Source: an uncultured Collinsella sp. (lineage in GTDB: Bacteria; Actinomycetota; Coriobacteriia; Coriobacteriales; Coriobacteriaceae). From it: 49,413 nucleotides of DNA. The translations under genes and the position numbers were made by a program. The notes beneath the pieces are model-generated. The model searched no databases. It saw only the letters and a list, made by a program, of their open reading frames with translations, and had not been told where the DNA came from. Positions 1-10,100 of this stretch are shown here, piece by piece (position 1 is the first letter of the stretch; every line of letters starts with the position of its first letter). The stretch is from NCBI GenBank assembly GCA_902470345.1, contig CABRGB010000007.1:1-49413 (forward strand), read 5' to 3'.

Positions 1-1
1 C

Positions 2-55
2 ATCGTCGGCGTTATCCTGGCGTTTGTCTCTGTTGGCCTGAGCCTGCTGGGCTAA
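2..55 (+). CDS. 3' end of an unidentified membrane protein (partial)
   Basis: The first 55 bases read in one frame as a hydrophobic tail, IVGVILAFVSVGLSLLG, followed by a TAA stop. This looks like the last transmembrane helix of a membrane protein whose body lies outside the window. A hairpin terminator follows about 40 bp later, which supports this being a real gene end. The family cannot be named from 17 residues. Confidence 0.5.
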   Translation: MVGVILAFVSVGLSLLG

Positions 56-97
56 GTCGAGCGGCCGCTCGACAGCGACCATATTGCCTACGGCTTG

Positions 98-136
98 CCC
101 GGTCGGTAGCTTTCGCGGCTGCCGACCGGGCTTTTT
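98..136 (+). terminator. Rho-independent terminator of the upstream plus-strand gene
   Basis: A 13-nt arm CCCGGTCGGTAGC pairs with GCTGCCGACCGGG across a short loop and is followed by CTTTTTG. It lies just after the partial membrane-protein gene. Confidence 0.85.
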
Positions 137-150
137 GATATCGAAACAAA

Positions 151-190
151 GAAAGGCCGGCACGCTGCGTTTAACAGCGCGCCGGCCTTA
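151..190 (-). terminator. Terminator of the surface-protein gene
   Basis: Read on the minus strand, a GGCCGGCGCGCTG-type arm pairs with CGCAGCGTGCCGGCC and is followed by TTTCTTTG. It lies 65 bp past the stop of the wall-anchored protein gene and converges with the plus-strand terminator at 98-136. Confidence 0.8.
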
Positions 191-256
191 TCGGTTAAGC
201 TATCGAAGCGCTCCTGCTATGAACCGAAGTTCGTTGCAGAAACTACGCTCGAAACG

Positions 257-3200
257 CTACATCTGCTTGCGACGACGATCGCTCAGCGTCACACCAGCGG
301 CCACGAGGGTGATACCGCCGATGACGAACACCTCGCCCGCAAGAGCGGAATTGTCGCCAGTCTGGGCGAGCTTGTCCGACGCAGCCTTCTGCTTGCCCGC
401 GGGAGCCTTTGCAGCCGCCTGCGTGACCTGGGGCTTGGCCTGCGGTTTGGTCTGCGGCTCGGCCTTGGGGTGGTACTTGTCGTACTCGGCCTGTGCGGCA
501 GCCAGTGCGTCCTTGGCATCGCCAAATTCGGCCAGCGCGGCGGCATAGACGCCGTTGGCATCAGACAGCTTGGCGTCGGCATCAGCAGCCGCCTGCTTGA
601 GACCCGCCTCGGCGTCGACGGCAGCCTTATAGCGCGCGTAGGCAGCATCGAGCTTGGGCAGCTGGTTCTTGGGCGTCCAGCCCGCATTGAACTCCGTGGT
701 GCCGGCAACGAGAGAGGCCTTATCATCAACGTTTTCGAGGTCTACCTTGAGCTCCTCGGTGGCTGCGAGCTCGGCCTTGGCCTTGACGATCTCGAAATTC
801 GCTTCGACTACTGCCTCGTTTGCTGCGTCGAGCTGCTTTTTGGCCTCGCCAACGCCGGCGTCGGCGGCATCATAGGCTGCCTCGGCGTCGTCAACATCCT
901 TCTGGGCCGCGACATAGCGCTGGAATGCCTCGTTCGCTGCGTCGAGCGCGGTCTGCGCGGTCGCAGCCTTGCCCCGGGCGTCGGACAGGGCCCGCTTCTT
1001 GCTGGAGACTGCCTGCCGAGCATTTACGAGAGCCGTTGCGGCAGCGGTCTGTGCAATCTGGGCCCTCTCCACCTCAGCTTGAGCGGCGGCGTCGACCTTC
1101 GTGGCGTCATCAAACGCACTCTTTTTGCTCTCAAGATCCGCATTTGCGGCATCGCGCTTGGCGGTGAGGTCCTTGACCGAAGCGGTAGCATCGTCATAGG
1201 CCTTCTTGGCCCTGTCGAACTTCGCCTGGGCGTCATCGAGCGCAGCCTGCGCCTCGGTCTTGCGGGCAGCGGTCCCCTGCGCCTTCTCCTGGCATTCGGA
1301 GAGCTTTGCGTTGGCGGCGGCGAGCGCGGACTTGGCAGCGGCAGCCTCGCTCTTGGCGGCATCAAGGTTCGCCTTCGGCGTCGTGATGTCGATACGCTTC
1401 AAATTTGCATCGGCCGCGTCATAGGCGGTCTTGGCCGCAGCGGTAGCAGACTTCGCCTTCTCGTACTCGCCCTTGGCGGTGTTCACGTTCGTGTCGGCCG
1501 CGGTGAGGGCATCCTGCGCAGCGGTTTGCCTGCTCGTGGCGGCTTGATACGATGTATTGGCAGCGGCGGAAGCCCGTTCTGCCTCGGCAAGCTTATCCTG
1601 AAGCTGCTTGAGCTGCTCCTTCTGCTCCTGCGTGCCGCCTGCATTGTAGGCGGAATCGATGTAGTCGTTCACGAGCTTCTTGAACTCGGAAACGGTGAAG
1701 TCGGCCTGAGTGTCATCCTCGCTGTAATCGAATGCGGTTACCTCGGAATCGGCGTTCTTTCCGCTACCCGTTGCAATACCGATTGCGACCGTAGCGGAAT
1801 CGACGATGTTAAGATAGTGCCCGCACTCATGGTAGATGCTGTTGTAGTTCTGATAGATGTAATAGGACTCATATCGGTATTTGCCGAGTTCGTCGCCATA
1901 CTGCTCTACATACTTGTCGAAGATCTTCTTCTCCCAAGTATAGAGCCTGGTGTAGGGCCAGCCGAGGGTATCCTCAGTCTCACCGCCGGTGTATGCTCCG
2001 CCGCCATCTGCGAGATTTTCTCCATTGTCCCAGTAGCAGTTCGAGTGCTTCAAATCATTATTCGATGAATAAGACACGTTCAGTGCAGCGGCAACAATCA
2101 TGCGAAGGCTGACGCTGAGCGCCGACTGGCCGTTCGCCTTGCGGAGGTTGTTCTGGGTGTCGAGGTAGGTCAGGGCGTTGCGCATCTGCTCCAAGGAAAG
2201 CGGGTTGGTGTCGCGAGACATGTCCTGATCGACGTACTCGTCATACCATTCGGCCTTGTCATCAGCACCGGTCAGCATCGATACGGCATCCTTGGCGTTC
2301 TTTTTCTGCATGGCCGTGAACTGGCTGCCGCCGCTGATATAGCTCAAGAAGCCGAACATACCCTGGTTGATGACATTCTGGTCTACGGTCATGTTCGACT
2401 TGAGGTCGGCAATCTGTTGGTTAAGCTTCTCGACCTCGGCGTTCGCAGCGTCGCGGGCTTTTCCCGCAGCAGTGACGTCGGCGTTGGCGGCATCGTAGGC
2501 CTTCTGCTTCTGCTTGCGAACCTCGACGAGTCGGTCGTACTCGGCCTTCTTATCGCCCTCGGTCTGCTGAGCTTGCTCGTATGCATCCTTGGCGGTGGTG
2601 TACTTGCCCTTCGCGTCGCTGAACTTCGCGTTCGCCTCGTCGTATGCAGCCTGCGCGGATGACACGGCAGTATTAGCGGAGTTGACACGCTCCTGAGCAG
2701 TAGGAACGGCAGCCTGGGCATTTTTGAGATTCGACTGTGCAGTAGCGTCGGCGGCAGTCGCGGCGTCAAGGGCGCTCTTCGCGGTAGCAAGCTCATTGGC
2801 AGCGGTAATCTTCGCGGCCTCGAGCGCACCCAGATCGACGCCCGTGCCAGAAGTAGCGGCATCGAGCTCAGCCTGCGCCTGATCCAGCTTCAGTTGGGCG
2901 TTGTCATGTGCGGTTTTTGCAGCAACGAGGGCAGCGGCGGTCTGCTTTTTCTTTGCCTGAGCGGACGTCAGAGCAGACTCGGCATCGCTCTTTGCCTTCT
3001 CGGCATTGGAGAGAGCCGTCTTGGCGGCATCGAGCTCACCCTCGGCAGTCTTCACATCGGCGTTCGCTGCATCGAGTTTTGCCTGCGCGTCATCGACGGC
3101 CTTCTTGGCGGCCTCGTACCCATCCATGGCCTCGAGCTTGGCCCTGGCGTCATCGAGGGCTTTCTTGGCTTCGTCGCGCTTTGTCTCGGCATCCTTGAGC

Positions 3201-3742
3201 GCCTGGGTCTTTTCATCGACGCTCTTGTTGGCCTGATCGAGCTGGCCGTTCAGGTCGTCCAGCTTCTTCTGCTGTTGCTCGGTCTTGTCGACGGCCGCCT
3301 TAAGCTCGTCGATCTTCTCATGAAGCGCGGCGACTTCTGCCGCGTTCTGCTCGGCCGTGTTGTCGCTCAGGGCCTTTGCAGCATGGTCTCTTTGCTGCTG
3401 CGCCTGCTTTTGAGACTGGCCCGCCGCGTCGGCCTTCTTCTGGGCCGCATCGTAGGCGGCCTGAGCGTCCTTGAGCTGCTTTGCCGACTCCTCGGCCAGC
3501 TGGGCAGCCGTCTTTACGACCGCTTGGTTACCAGCGACAACGGTGTTCTCTACAGAACTACCCCCCCCCTGAACAGAATCGCCGTTATCGGTTGACGGTG
3601 CAGCAATTGCCGCCAGCGGCGACATGAGCGGTTGAGCGATGAGGCCCGCCGTCAAAACGGTTGCGACGGCGCGGTTGGCAACGCCCTTGGCGTTGACGGC
3701 CTTGGCCCGAAGCTCAAAGTGCTGTGGGCTATAGTTTGCCAT
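257..3742 (-). CDS. LAxTG wall-anchored, alanine-rich coiled-coil surface protein with internal CAP domain
   Basis: Encodes 1161 residues. The ATG at 3742 is preceded by AAAGGGAGAAAGCC, a good ribosome site; the frame stays open 110 codons further upstream but without such a site. Residues 1-50 look like a signal peptide ending near AIAAPS. Two long Ala/Lys/Asp/Glu-rich heptad arms (about 65-450 and 700-1090) flank a compact domain at about 455-700. That domain has CAP/SCP-like motifs, NGENLA and HECGHYLNIVD. The C-terminus has LAQTGD at 1125-1130, a hydrophobic helix and RRRKQM, which matches a sortase signal (LAxTG suggests a class E-type sortase). Known for the family: CAP domains occur in secreted proteins of varied function. 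Inferred: a stalk-displayed adhesin or binding protein. A G9 tract lies at about codon 58. Confidence 0.88.
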   Translation of the reverse strand: MANYSPQHFELRAKAVNAKGVANRAVATVLTAGLIAQPLMSPLAAIAAPSTDNGDSVQGGGSSVENTVVAGNQAVVKTAAQLAEESAKQLKDAQAAYDAAQKKADAAGQSQKQAQQQRDHAAKALSDNTAEQNAAEVAALHEKIDELKAAVDKTEQQQKKLDDLNGQLDQANKSVDEKTQALKDAETKRDEAKKALDDARAKLEAMDGYEAAKKAVDDAQAKLDAANADVKTAEGELDAAKTALSNAEKAKSDAESALTSAQAKKKQTAAALVAAKTAHDNAQLKLDQAQAELDAATSGTGVDLGALEAAKITAANELATAKSALDAATAADATAQSNLKNAQAAVPTAQERVNSANTAVSSAQAAYDEANAKFSDAKGKYTTAKDAYEQAQQTEGDKKAEYDRLVEVRKQKQKAYDAANADVTAAGKARDAANAEVEKLNQQIADLKSNMTVDQNVINQGMFGFLSYISGGSQFTAMQKKNAKDAVSMLTGADDKAEWYDEYVDQDMSRDTNPLSLEQMRNALTYLDTQNNLRKANGQSALSVSLRMIVAAALNVSYSSNNDLKHSNCYWDNGENLADGGGAYTGGETEDTLGWPYTRLYTWEKKIFDKYVEQYGDELGKYRYESYYIYQNYNSIYHECGHYLNIVDSATVAIGIATGSGKNADSEVTAFDYSEDDTQADFTVSEFKKLVNDYIDSAYNAGGTQEQKEQLKQLQDKLAEAERASAAANTSYQAATSRQTAAQDALTAADTNVNTAKGEYEKAKSATAAAKTAYDAADANLKRIDITTPKANLDAAKSEAAAAKSALAAANAKLSECQEKAQGTAARKTEAQAALDDAQAKFDRAKKAYDDATASVKDLTAKRDAANADLESKKSAFDDATKVDAAAQAEVERAQIAQTAAATALVNARQAVSSKKRALSDARGKAATAQTALDAANEAFQRYVAAQKDVDDAEAAYDAADAGVGEAKKQLDAANEAVVEANFEIVKAKAELAATEELKVDLENVDDKASLVAGTTEFNAGWTPKNQLPKLDAAYARYKAAVDAEAGLKQAAADADAKLSDANGVYAAALAEFGDAKDALAAAQAEYDKYHPKAEPQTKPQAKPQVTQAAAKAPAGKQKAASDKLAQTGDNSALAGEVFVIGGITLVAAGVTLSDRRRKQM
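3561..3569 (-). repeat. G9 homopolymer in the surface-protein coding region
   Basis: Nine consecutive C on the plus strand read as G on the coding strand, spanning codons CAG-GGG-GGG-GGT just after the signal peptide. One inserted or deleted base would frameshift the remaining ~1100 codons. Confidence 0.9.
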
Positions 3743-4046
3743 GGCTTTCTCCCTTTGACACGGATGTATCAATACGCCTCGAAGTGTAGGTGCCGATTTT
3801 TGAATTCTGTTGCGCAACATTGGCGACTGTCTAATCTTTTGAAACTGATACCTCATGACATCGCAATTTCGACACATATGAGGGCGTTCGTGAATCATAT
3901 TTTCGTGGGTAGCACCCGCTTTGCCATGTACGCTTGTTCTTACGTCATCCGCCCTGCCAGCCGGCATCCAACTAGCGCCCTGCCCGCCTTGGTGTAGAGT
4001 AAGGCCGACGGGCGGGATACGCGGCCCGTGCCAGAGCGAGGTGAAC
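3743..4046. other. Divergent promoter region between surface protein and DUF389 gene
   Basis: This 304-bp spacer separates two divergent genes. It contains a perfect 12-bp palindrome, TGTTGCGCAACA, at about 3808-3819, roughly 65 bp upstream of the surface-protein start. That makes it a possible operator. I could not assign convincing -35/-10 pairs and see no small ORF with a ribosome site. Confidence 0.4.
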
Positions 4047-5186
4047 ATGGAACTCAACAAACAACAGCTCAAGCGATTGCGCGAGCGCCATCACCGGCGT
4101 CATGGCATCCGTCCCGCCCACAGTGAGGTCATGGAGAACGCCGGCCGCTTCCTGAGGCGCGCATTCAACATTCGCGAGGGTCGCGCACCCTATCACGTGA
4201 TTCGCAAGCGCTTTGTAAACGGGGCGCGCCTGACCGGCTCTCACCTGTGCATCCTCATCATCGCCATGCTCATCGCGAGCATCGGCCTCGATATCGACTC
4301 GGACATCGCCATCGTGGGCGCCATGCTCATCTGCCCGCTTATGGGATCGGTCCTTGCCATGGCATACGGCATCGCCACGCTCGACCGCGAGATTACCGTC
4401 GAAGCCGTCGCCGGCCTTGCGCTGCAAATGGCCTTTTGCCTGGTCACATCCACGTTGTACTTTAAGCTCTCGCCCCTTGGCACCACCACGGCCGCCATTA
4501 TCGACAACTCGACGCCCACCGTGTGGGACCTCGCTGTCGCGCTCGCCGGCGGCTTTGCGGGCGGGCTGGGCAACTCACGCGACCAGGAACCCGCCACGCT
4601 CATCGCCGGCGTGGCCGTGGCGACCGCGCTCATGCCGCCCCTGTGCGCGGCGGGCTATGGCATCGCCATTGCAAACGGGTCACTGTTTCTCTCGGCGCTT
4701 TATGAGTTTGGCATCAACGTCGTCTTTATCGCGCTGGCGGCCGAAGCCGTGCTGCTTCTTTTGCGCGCGCCACTCAAGCGCGACCTGAACGGCGACGGTA
4801 TTGTGACTGCTGAAGAAAACGCTGAGGTCGACGAGCTATCGCGCAAGGTGCGCCGCCGCATCATCGTGGGTACGGTAATCTTTGCCATCCCCTGCATCGT
4901 TATGACCGCGGGGTCCATTGGCTCAGCGCAGGCCGGCGTGCAAGACGGCTACGGCGTCACCGAGACCACGCGCGAGCTTGCCGCGGTGCTGCCAGGCTTC
5001 AAGGATTACACCGTCGCCGTCGAAACCTCGGCTACCGAGGGCGACAAGGAGGGCCTTGTCGAGCGCGAGGTTGTCGCCCACGTGACGACAAGCGAGGCGC
5101 TCGGGGCGCACGACCGCCGCGTTGCCCGCAAGCTCATCGACCTCAATGTGCCCGAACTCGATCGCGTGGAGTTTGACGTGAAGTGA
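4047..5186 (+). CDS. DUF389 family multi-pass membrane protein
   Basis: Encodes 379 residues. The ATG at 4047 follows a GAGG-containing site; the frame is open further upstream but without one. The N-terminal ~65 residues are basic and hydrophilic. About six helices follow, with family-typical stretches VGAMLICPLMGSVLAMAYG, TPTVWDLAVALAGGFAGG and VATALMPPLCAAGYGIA. A further helix near residue 275 leads into a soluble C-terminal ~85 residues. The match is to the DUF389 (TIGR00341-type) hydrophobic family, whose function is unknown. It is transcribed divergently from the surface-protein gene, and its 3' end converges on an arylsulfotransferase remnant. Confidence 0.85.
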   Translation: MELNKQQLKRLRERHHRRHGIRPAHSEVMENAGRFLRRAFNIREGRAPYHVIRKRFVNGARLTGSHLCILIIAMLIASIGLDIDSDIAIVGAMLICPLMGSVLAMAYGIATLDREITVEAVAGLALQMAFCLVTSTLYFKLSPLGTTTAAIIDNSTPTVWDLAVALAGGFAGGLGNSRDQEPATLIAGVAVATALMPPLCAAGYGIAIANGSLFLSALYEFGINVVFIALAAEAVLLLLRAPLKRDLNGDGIVTAEENAEVDELSRKVRRRIIVGTVIFAIPCIVMTAGSIGSAQAGVQDGYGVTETTRELAAVLPGFKDYTVAVETSATEGDKEGLVEREVVAHVTTSEALGAHDRRVARKLIDLNVPELDRVEFDVK

Positions 5187-5253
5187 TGCGGGACGCGAGG
5201 TGGGCCCGGCACGAGAGCGCAGCCGCGGGGCGCAGGCACAGCCAAGCGCAGCG

Positions 5254-5757
5254 CTACAGCTCGTACTTGTACACGCGGTAGATGTACTTCTCGGCTTCCA
5301 TCTCGTAGGTGACGATGGACAGTCCATAGCGATCGTACTCGGTGAAGGTCTTGGCCTGGCCCGATGCCACGAGCATACTAATTGAATCGCCGACACGTTG
5401 CGCGCTGCTTACGCAACCTGAGAACGGCACTGCGATCTGGTCCACAAGCTCGTAGGTGCGCGCGGTCTCGTCCACTGTAAAGATGCGCCCAAACGAATGC
5501 GTTCCCTTACTGTAGTCGGTCACCACCGCGGCGCCCAGCTGACTCCAGTCGAACTTGGGATAGCTCTCGGCCGCACCAAAGTTGTTGTCGTACAGCAGCA
5601 CCTGGTAGCGACCGGTCGTTGCCGTGTCAGAACTCGGCAGATACGTCACGCTGTGCTGGCCTGCATTGAGCGAGAAATCGCCCTGGGCCTGCAATAATTT
5701 GTCTTCAAAGCCCGAGCCAGCCCATTGCCACTCCTTTCTATTTCTGGGTCCATCTTC
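5254..5757 (-). pseudogene. C-terminal remnant of an arylsulfate sulfotransferase
   Basis: The open frame runs from just after an in-frame stop at 5758-5760 down to the TAG at 5254, about 167 codons. It contains LLQAQGDFSLNAGQH followed by YQVLLYDNNFGAAES, the pattern of the C-terminal propeller region of bacterial arylsulfotransferases, where GQH and LLFDNG-type motifs recur. Intact family members exceed 400 residues, so the N-terminal two thirds are gone. A GAAAGGAGTGGCAATG sequence lies inside the fragment but opens another frame that stops after six codons. I read this as a decayed gene; a short functional protein starting at a TTG (5694) cannot be excluded. Confidence 0.65.
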
Positions 5758-5811
5758 TCACTGCTGGCGGCCGAAAATGATCCGTTTTCCTCCGACCCCG
5801 AGGGATCGTTC

Positions 5812-6771
5812 TTAGTACTTGAAGAAGCCCTCGCCCGAGCTTTCGCCCAGCTTGCCTTCGTCGAGCATCTGCTTGAGGACGGATGCCATGGCCTTAAAGT
5901 TGTAGGGCATCATCATCTTTTTGAGCAGTGGGCCCACCAAGCCCGGCACCTTCTGATACTGCATAACGATGTTGTAGGCCGTCTGGATACCAACCGTGTC
6001 GAATACGCGGAACGGGCCCTTGGGGGCGCCGGTGCCGCGCGTCCATGCAAGGTCGATGCTCTTGGGGTCGCTCACGCCCGAGACGTACAGGTCCAGGCCC
6101 GAAAGCAGCCACGGCACCAGCATGGAATTGAGCAGATAGCCGTTCTTTTCCTTGTTGACGGGCAGGGCAAGCATGCGAATATCGTTGGCAAAGTCGACGA
6201 GTTCATCGAAGTAGCGCTTGTCGGTCTGGTCCTGAGCCATGACCTCGGTCATGTTGTTCTTCCAGATAGAGTTGGCAAAGTGCAGCGACAGGTACTTCTC
6301 GGGACGGCCGGTGTACTTGGCAAAGGTGCTCGGCAGCAGCGTGGAGGAGTTGGTCACGATGACGGTCTTTTGTGGGAGAACCGGGGCGAGCTTCTTGTAG
6401 AAATCGATTTTTGCCTGGGTGTCCTCGGCCATCGACTCGATGACCAGGTCGGCGTCGGCCACGGCCTTGGCAAGATCGAGCTCCAGCTTGAGCGTGGAGT
6501 AGGCACGCTCGACGGCGGCAAGTGCCGCCTCCTTGTCGAAGGGCTGGCCGCTATCGGCGATGCCGGCGCACCACTCGCCCGTGCCGTCCGCCATGCCCTC
6601 GATGGCAGCGATGTACTCCTCGCGCACATGATCAATCTTGGGCTGGGTGCGGCCGATGCTGCCCTCACTGCGCAACCAAATCGTTACATCGAAGCCGCAG
6701 TAGGCGGCCTGGAAGGCAATCTGGCTCCCCAGCACGCCGCCGCCGGCAACGCAAACAGTCTTGTAGCTCAT
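5812..6771 (-). CDS. 3-hydroxyacyl-CoA dehydrogenase family protein
   Basis: Encodes 319 residues. The ATG follows AGAGAGGACCGTTCCT. The N-terminal Rossmann motif is AGGGVLGSQIA (9-19), then ADADLVIESMAED (105-117), NSST (141-144) and YLSLHFANSIW with the expected catalytic His164. The C-terminal helical half contains VSDPKSIDLAW and PKGPFRVFDTVG, as in 3-hydroxybutyryl-CoA dehydrogenases. The reaction is reversible NAD(P)-linked oxidation of a 3-hydroxyacyl-CoA to the 3-oxoacyl-CoA in the cytoplasm. The canonical NP after HF is replaced by ANS, so substrate range may differ. It lies 420 bp downstream of the giant activase gene on the same strand, which suggests related acyl-CoA metabolism but a separate transcript. 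Confidence 0.88.
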   Translation of the reverse strand: MSYKTVCVAGGGVLGSQIAFQAAYCGFDVTIWLRSEGSIGRTQPKIDHVREEYIAAIEGMADGTGEWCAGIADSGQPFDKEAALAAVERAYSTLKLELDLAKAVADADLVIESMAEDTQAKIDFYKKLAPVLPQKTVIVTNSSTLLPSTFAKYTGRPEKYLSLHFANSIWKNNMTEVMAQDQTDKRYFDELVDFANDIRMLALPVNKEKNGYLLNSMLVPWLLSGLDLYVSGVSDPKSIDLAWTRGTGAPKGPFRVFDTVGIQTAYNIVMQYQKVPGLVGPLLKKMMMPYNFKAMASVLKQMLDEGKLGESSGEGFFKY

Positions 6772-6942
6772 AGGAACGGTCCTCTCTTACGTAATTCCAT
6801 AGATGTGTATTTATTCAACCGTAAAGATGACGCGCGTTGGGGACGGGTTCCTTAAACGGATGGTATTTCGCGGCAAACGGCTACATATGTTCATTATCTC
6901 AGGGTTCTGGGGGCGATTTTTGGTGCCGCAGAGACGTCGTTT

Positions 6943-7069
6943 TCGGAAGTATGCGGCAAATTCCGGAACCCTTGAGCACACCCCGGTTTTCCGCCAATAA
7001 AACCGCAGGTACAGGGCTTGGATATATCCGGTGTGCTCGACCTATTCAGATTTTGCCGCATACTTCCGA
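6943..7069. repeat. Long nested inverted repeat (127 bp)
   Basis: Perfect 18-bp outer arms (TCGGAAGTATGCGGCAAA at 6943-6960, its complement at 7052-7069) enclose inner arms GAGCACACC and GGTGTGCTC. The central part holds AAAACCGCAGG (6999-7009), an 11-mer that recurs twice inside the inverted repeat at 43126-43295. No ORF with a ribosome site is present. The rest of the 417-bp spacer (6772-7188) holds only a terminator at 7122-7160. Confidence 0.85.
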
Positions 7070-7121
7070 TATTTAAGTTCGCAAGGGGTGATAGTTGGGG
7101 CGTTTACGCAACATATGTCCA

Positions 7122-7160
7122 GCAAAAACGGGTGGTAGCCGGTACGGCTACCACCCGTTT
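7122..7160 (-). terminator. Terminator of the activase/dehydratase gene
   Basis: Arms AAACGGGTGGTAGCC and GGCTACCACCCGTTT form a 15-bp stem with a four-base loop. On the minus strand it is followed by TTGCTGG after a T-rich arm. It lies 29 bp past the stop of the 1595-residue gene. Confidence 0.85.
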
Positions 7161-7188
7161 GCCTCACATCTAGCCCAAAGCGGGCCGT

Positions 7189-10100
7189 CTACTTCTTAAT
7201 GCCGCGTCCCAGACGCTTGGCGACCGATGCAACGGCCTCCTCGCTGGCCGAGCCACAGCTCACGCAGCCGTCGTGGGCACGCATCTGGCCGGTGACCTCG
7301 TCCATCGCGAGCGGCGCCACCTTCTCGAGCTTAAAGCCCTTACCGGCGCGCATGTTCTCCTTGGCCACGCTAATCATGAGCTTAATACGGTTGAGCTGGT
7401 TGACCTCAGACGCACCGGGGTCGTAGTCCACCGCGACGATATTGCTCTCGGGGTGCTGACGGCGCAGCTCCTTGATCACGGCCTTGCCCACCACGTGATT
7501 GGGCAGGCACGCGAAGGGCTGCGTGCAGATAATGTTGGGCGCGCCATGGTCAATTAGGTCGAGCATCTCGGCCGTGAGTAACCATCCCTCGCCCATGTTG
7601 TTGCACACCGACAGCACCGTGCGGGCCTTGTCCGCCATGGTGCCGATGCGCTCGGGTGCCTCAAAGCGCTCGGACTTTTCGAGCATCTCCTCCACCGGCG
7701 TACGCATCCAGTCCACGAGCTTGATGAGCGCCTGCATACCAGCGCGCGTGGTAGCAGAGCTACCCAACTCATCCTTCTGCAGCTCGGCATTGCTCATGGA
7801 GTACAGGAAGAAGTCGAGCAGGCCCGGTACTACGGCCTCGCAGCCCTCGCGCTCGATAACGTCGACCACGTGGTTGTTGGCCGTGGGATGGAACTTGACC
7901 AGGATCTCGCCGACCACGCCCACGCGCGGCTTGGTACCCTCGCCCACGAGCGGCATGGTGTCGAACGCACGGATGGCCTCGCGGCACAGCTTGGTGTAGT
8001 TGTGGCGGTTGAACTTGGGCGCCAGCTTGCGGGCGCGCGCCATGTACTCCTCGTAGAGTGCGTTGGCGGCACCGGGCGTGGCCTCGTACGGGCGGCAGCG
8101 ATAGAGCATCTGCATCATGACGTCACCAAAGAGCACCGCGTACACGGCCTGCTTAAGCAGCGCCGGCGTAACCTTAAAGCCGGGGTTGTCCTCGCCGAGC
8201 GCCACGGCCGAAAGCGAGATCACCGGAATCTCGGGGTGGCCGCTCTCGCGCAGGGCCTTGCGGATGAGCGCGATGTAGTTGGTGGCACGGCAGCCGCCGC
8301 CAGTCTGGCTGATGACCACGGCAGTCTTGGACAGGTTGTACCGGCCGCTCTCGATGGCCTCCATAATCTGGCCCGTCACCAAAATGGACGGATAGCAAAT
8401 GTCATTATTCACATAGCGCAGACCGGCCTCGACGGCATCGTGATCGGTCGAGGGCAGCAGCTCCAGGTTATAGCCAGCACCGCGGAACACCTCTTTGACC
8501 AGGTCGAAGTGGATCGGCGCCATCTGCGGGCACAGGATGGTGTAGCCCTCGTCGCGCATCTGCTCGGTAAAGGGCACCTTGGGCCACGCGGTCGAAGCAC
8601 TCTCGCGCTGCGCCTCGAACGTGTACTTGCGGCTCGCGAACGCGGGGGCATCCGAGCAGGGCGCCACCGGCGCGGCGTCGCCCTGCTCGTAGGCCTCGCC
8701 CGCAGCCGTGGCCTCGGCCAAGCGCTCGGCCTCCTGGTCCTTAAGCGCGGCCATGAGCGAGCGGATACGGATGCGCGCGGCGCCCAGATTGGACACCTCG
8801 TCGATCTTGAGGACGGTGTAGATCTTGCCGCTGGCCTCCAGGATCTCCTGCACCTGGTCGGTGGTCAGAGCGTCCAAGCCACAGCCGAAGGAGTTGAGCT
8901 GAATCAGGTCCAAATCGTTGCGCATCGTCACAAAACGGGCGACGGCGTACAGGCGGCTGTGGTACATCCACTGGTCGACCACGCGAATGGGGCGCTCGGG
9001 CTTCACGAGATGCGCGAGCGAATCCTCGGTAAAGACCGCAAAGCCAAAGCTCGAGATAAGCTCGGGCAGGGCGTGGTTGATCTCGGGGTCGTTGTGGTAG
9101 GGACGGCCGGCGAGCACGATGCCGTGACCGCCGTGGTCCTCGACCCACTTAAGGGCCTCCTCGCCCATGGTCTGGATGTCCTCGTGGAAACGCGCATCGG
9201 CCTCAAAGGCAGCGTTGACAGCGGCATCGACCTCGGAGCGCGTGATCTTGGGACCGCGCACGCGACCGCGACCGGCCTCAGCATCGGCCACGCGGTCGAC
9301 GGCGAGCACCTGGTACAGGCGGCGCTTGAGCTCGGTCTTGTCGTGATACGGCACAAACGGATACAGGAACTCGATGTTCTGCTCGCGGATCTCGTCGATG
9401 TTGAGTGCCAACGCCGTGGGGTAGCTCATGACGATGGGGCAGTTATAGCAGTTGCCAGCCGTCGGATCCTCCTTGCGCTCCCAGCGCACGCACGGCATCC
9501 AAATGAAGTCGACACCGCGGTCGATGAGGTTCATCACGTGGCCGTGGCTCATCTTGGCCGGGTAGCACACGCTCTCGGACGGCATGGACTCGATGCCCGC
9601 CTGGTAGGTCTTTTTGCTCGACTGGTCGGACAGCTGCACGCTAAAGCCCAGGCGCGTAAAGAACGCGTGCCAGAAGGGGTAGTTCTCGTACATGTTGAGC
9701 GCGCGGGGGATGCCGACGGTGCCGCGCGGGGCCTCGTCGGGGCTCAGCACCTCGCGGTTAAAGAGCAGCTCGTTTTTCTTTTTGAAGAGGTTGGGAGCCT
9801 CGGTCTTTTGCTTTTTGTGGCCGGCACCCTTTTCGCAGCGGTTACCGGTAATGAAGCGCCTGCCGCCGCCAAAGTCGTTGACGGTAAGCTGGCAGTTGTT
9901 GGAGCAACGGCCGCAGCGGACGTGCTTTTGCGTCACAGTGAGGTGCGCGATATCCTCGGCCGAAAGGATGGTCGAGGTGCCATCGGCGCCGGCGCGATCG
10001 CGGGCGAGCAGAGCAGCACCATAGGCACCCATGCAGCCGGCGATGTCAGGGCGCACGGCATGTACGCCGGTGAGCTGCTCAAATGCGCGCAGCGTGGCAT

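Noticed and set aside
470..2068. 532-codon open frame on the plus strand
   Set aside because: It is antisense to the alanine-rich surface-protein gene, has low-complexity Leu/Gly/Arg composition and no ribosome site. Such shadows are expected opposite GC-rich repetitive coding DNA.
3743..4072. Longer N-terminus for the surface protein (110 extra codons)
   Set aside because: The extension has no signal-peptide features and no ribosome site, and it would overlap the start of the divergent DUF389 gene. The ATG at 3742 has a good site and leads straight into a signal peptide.
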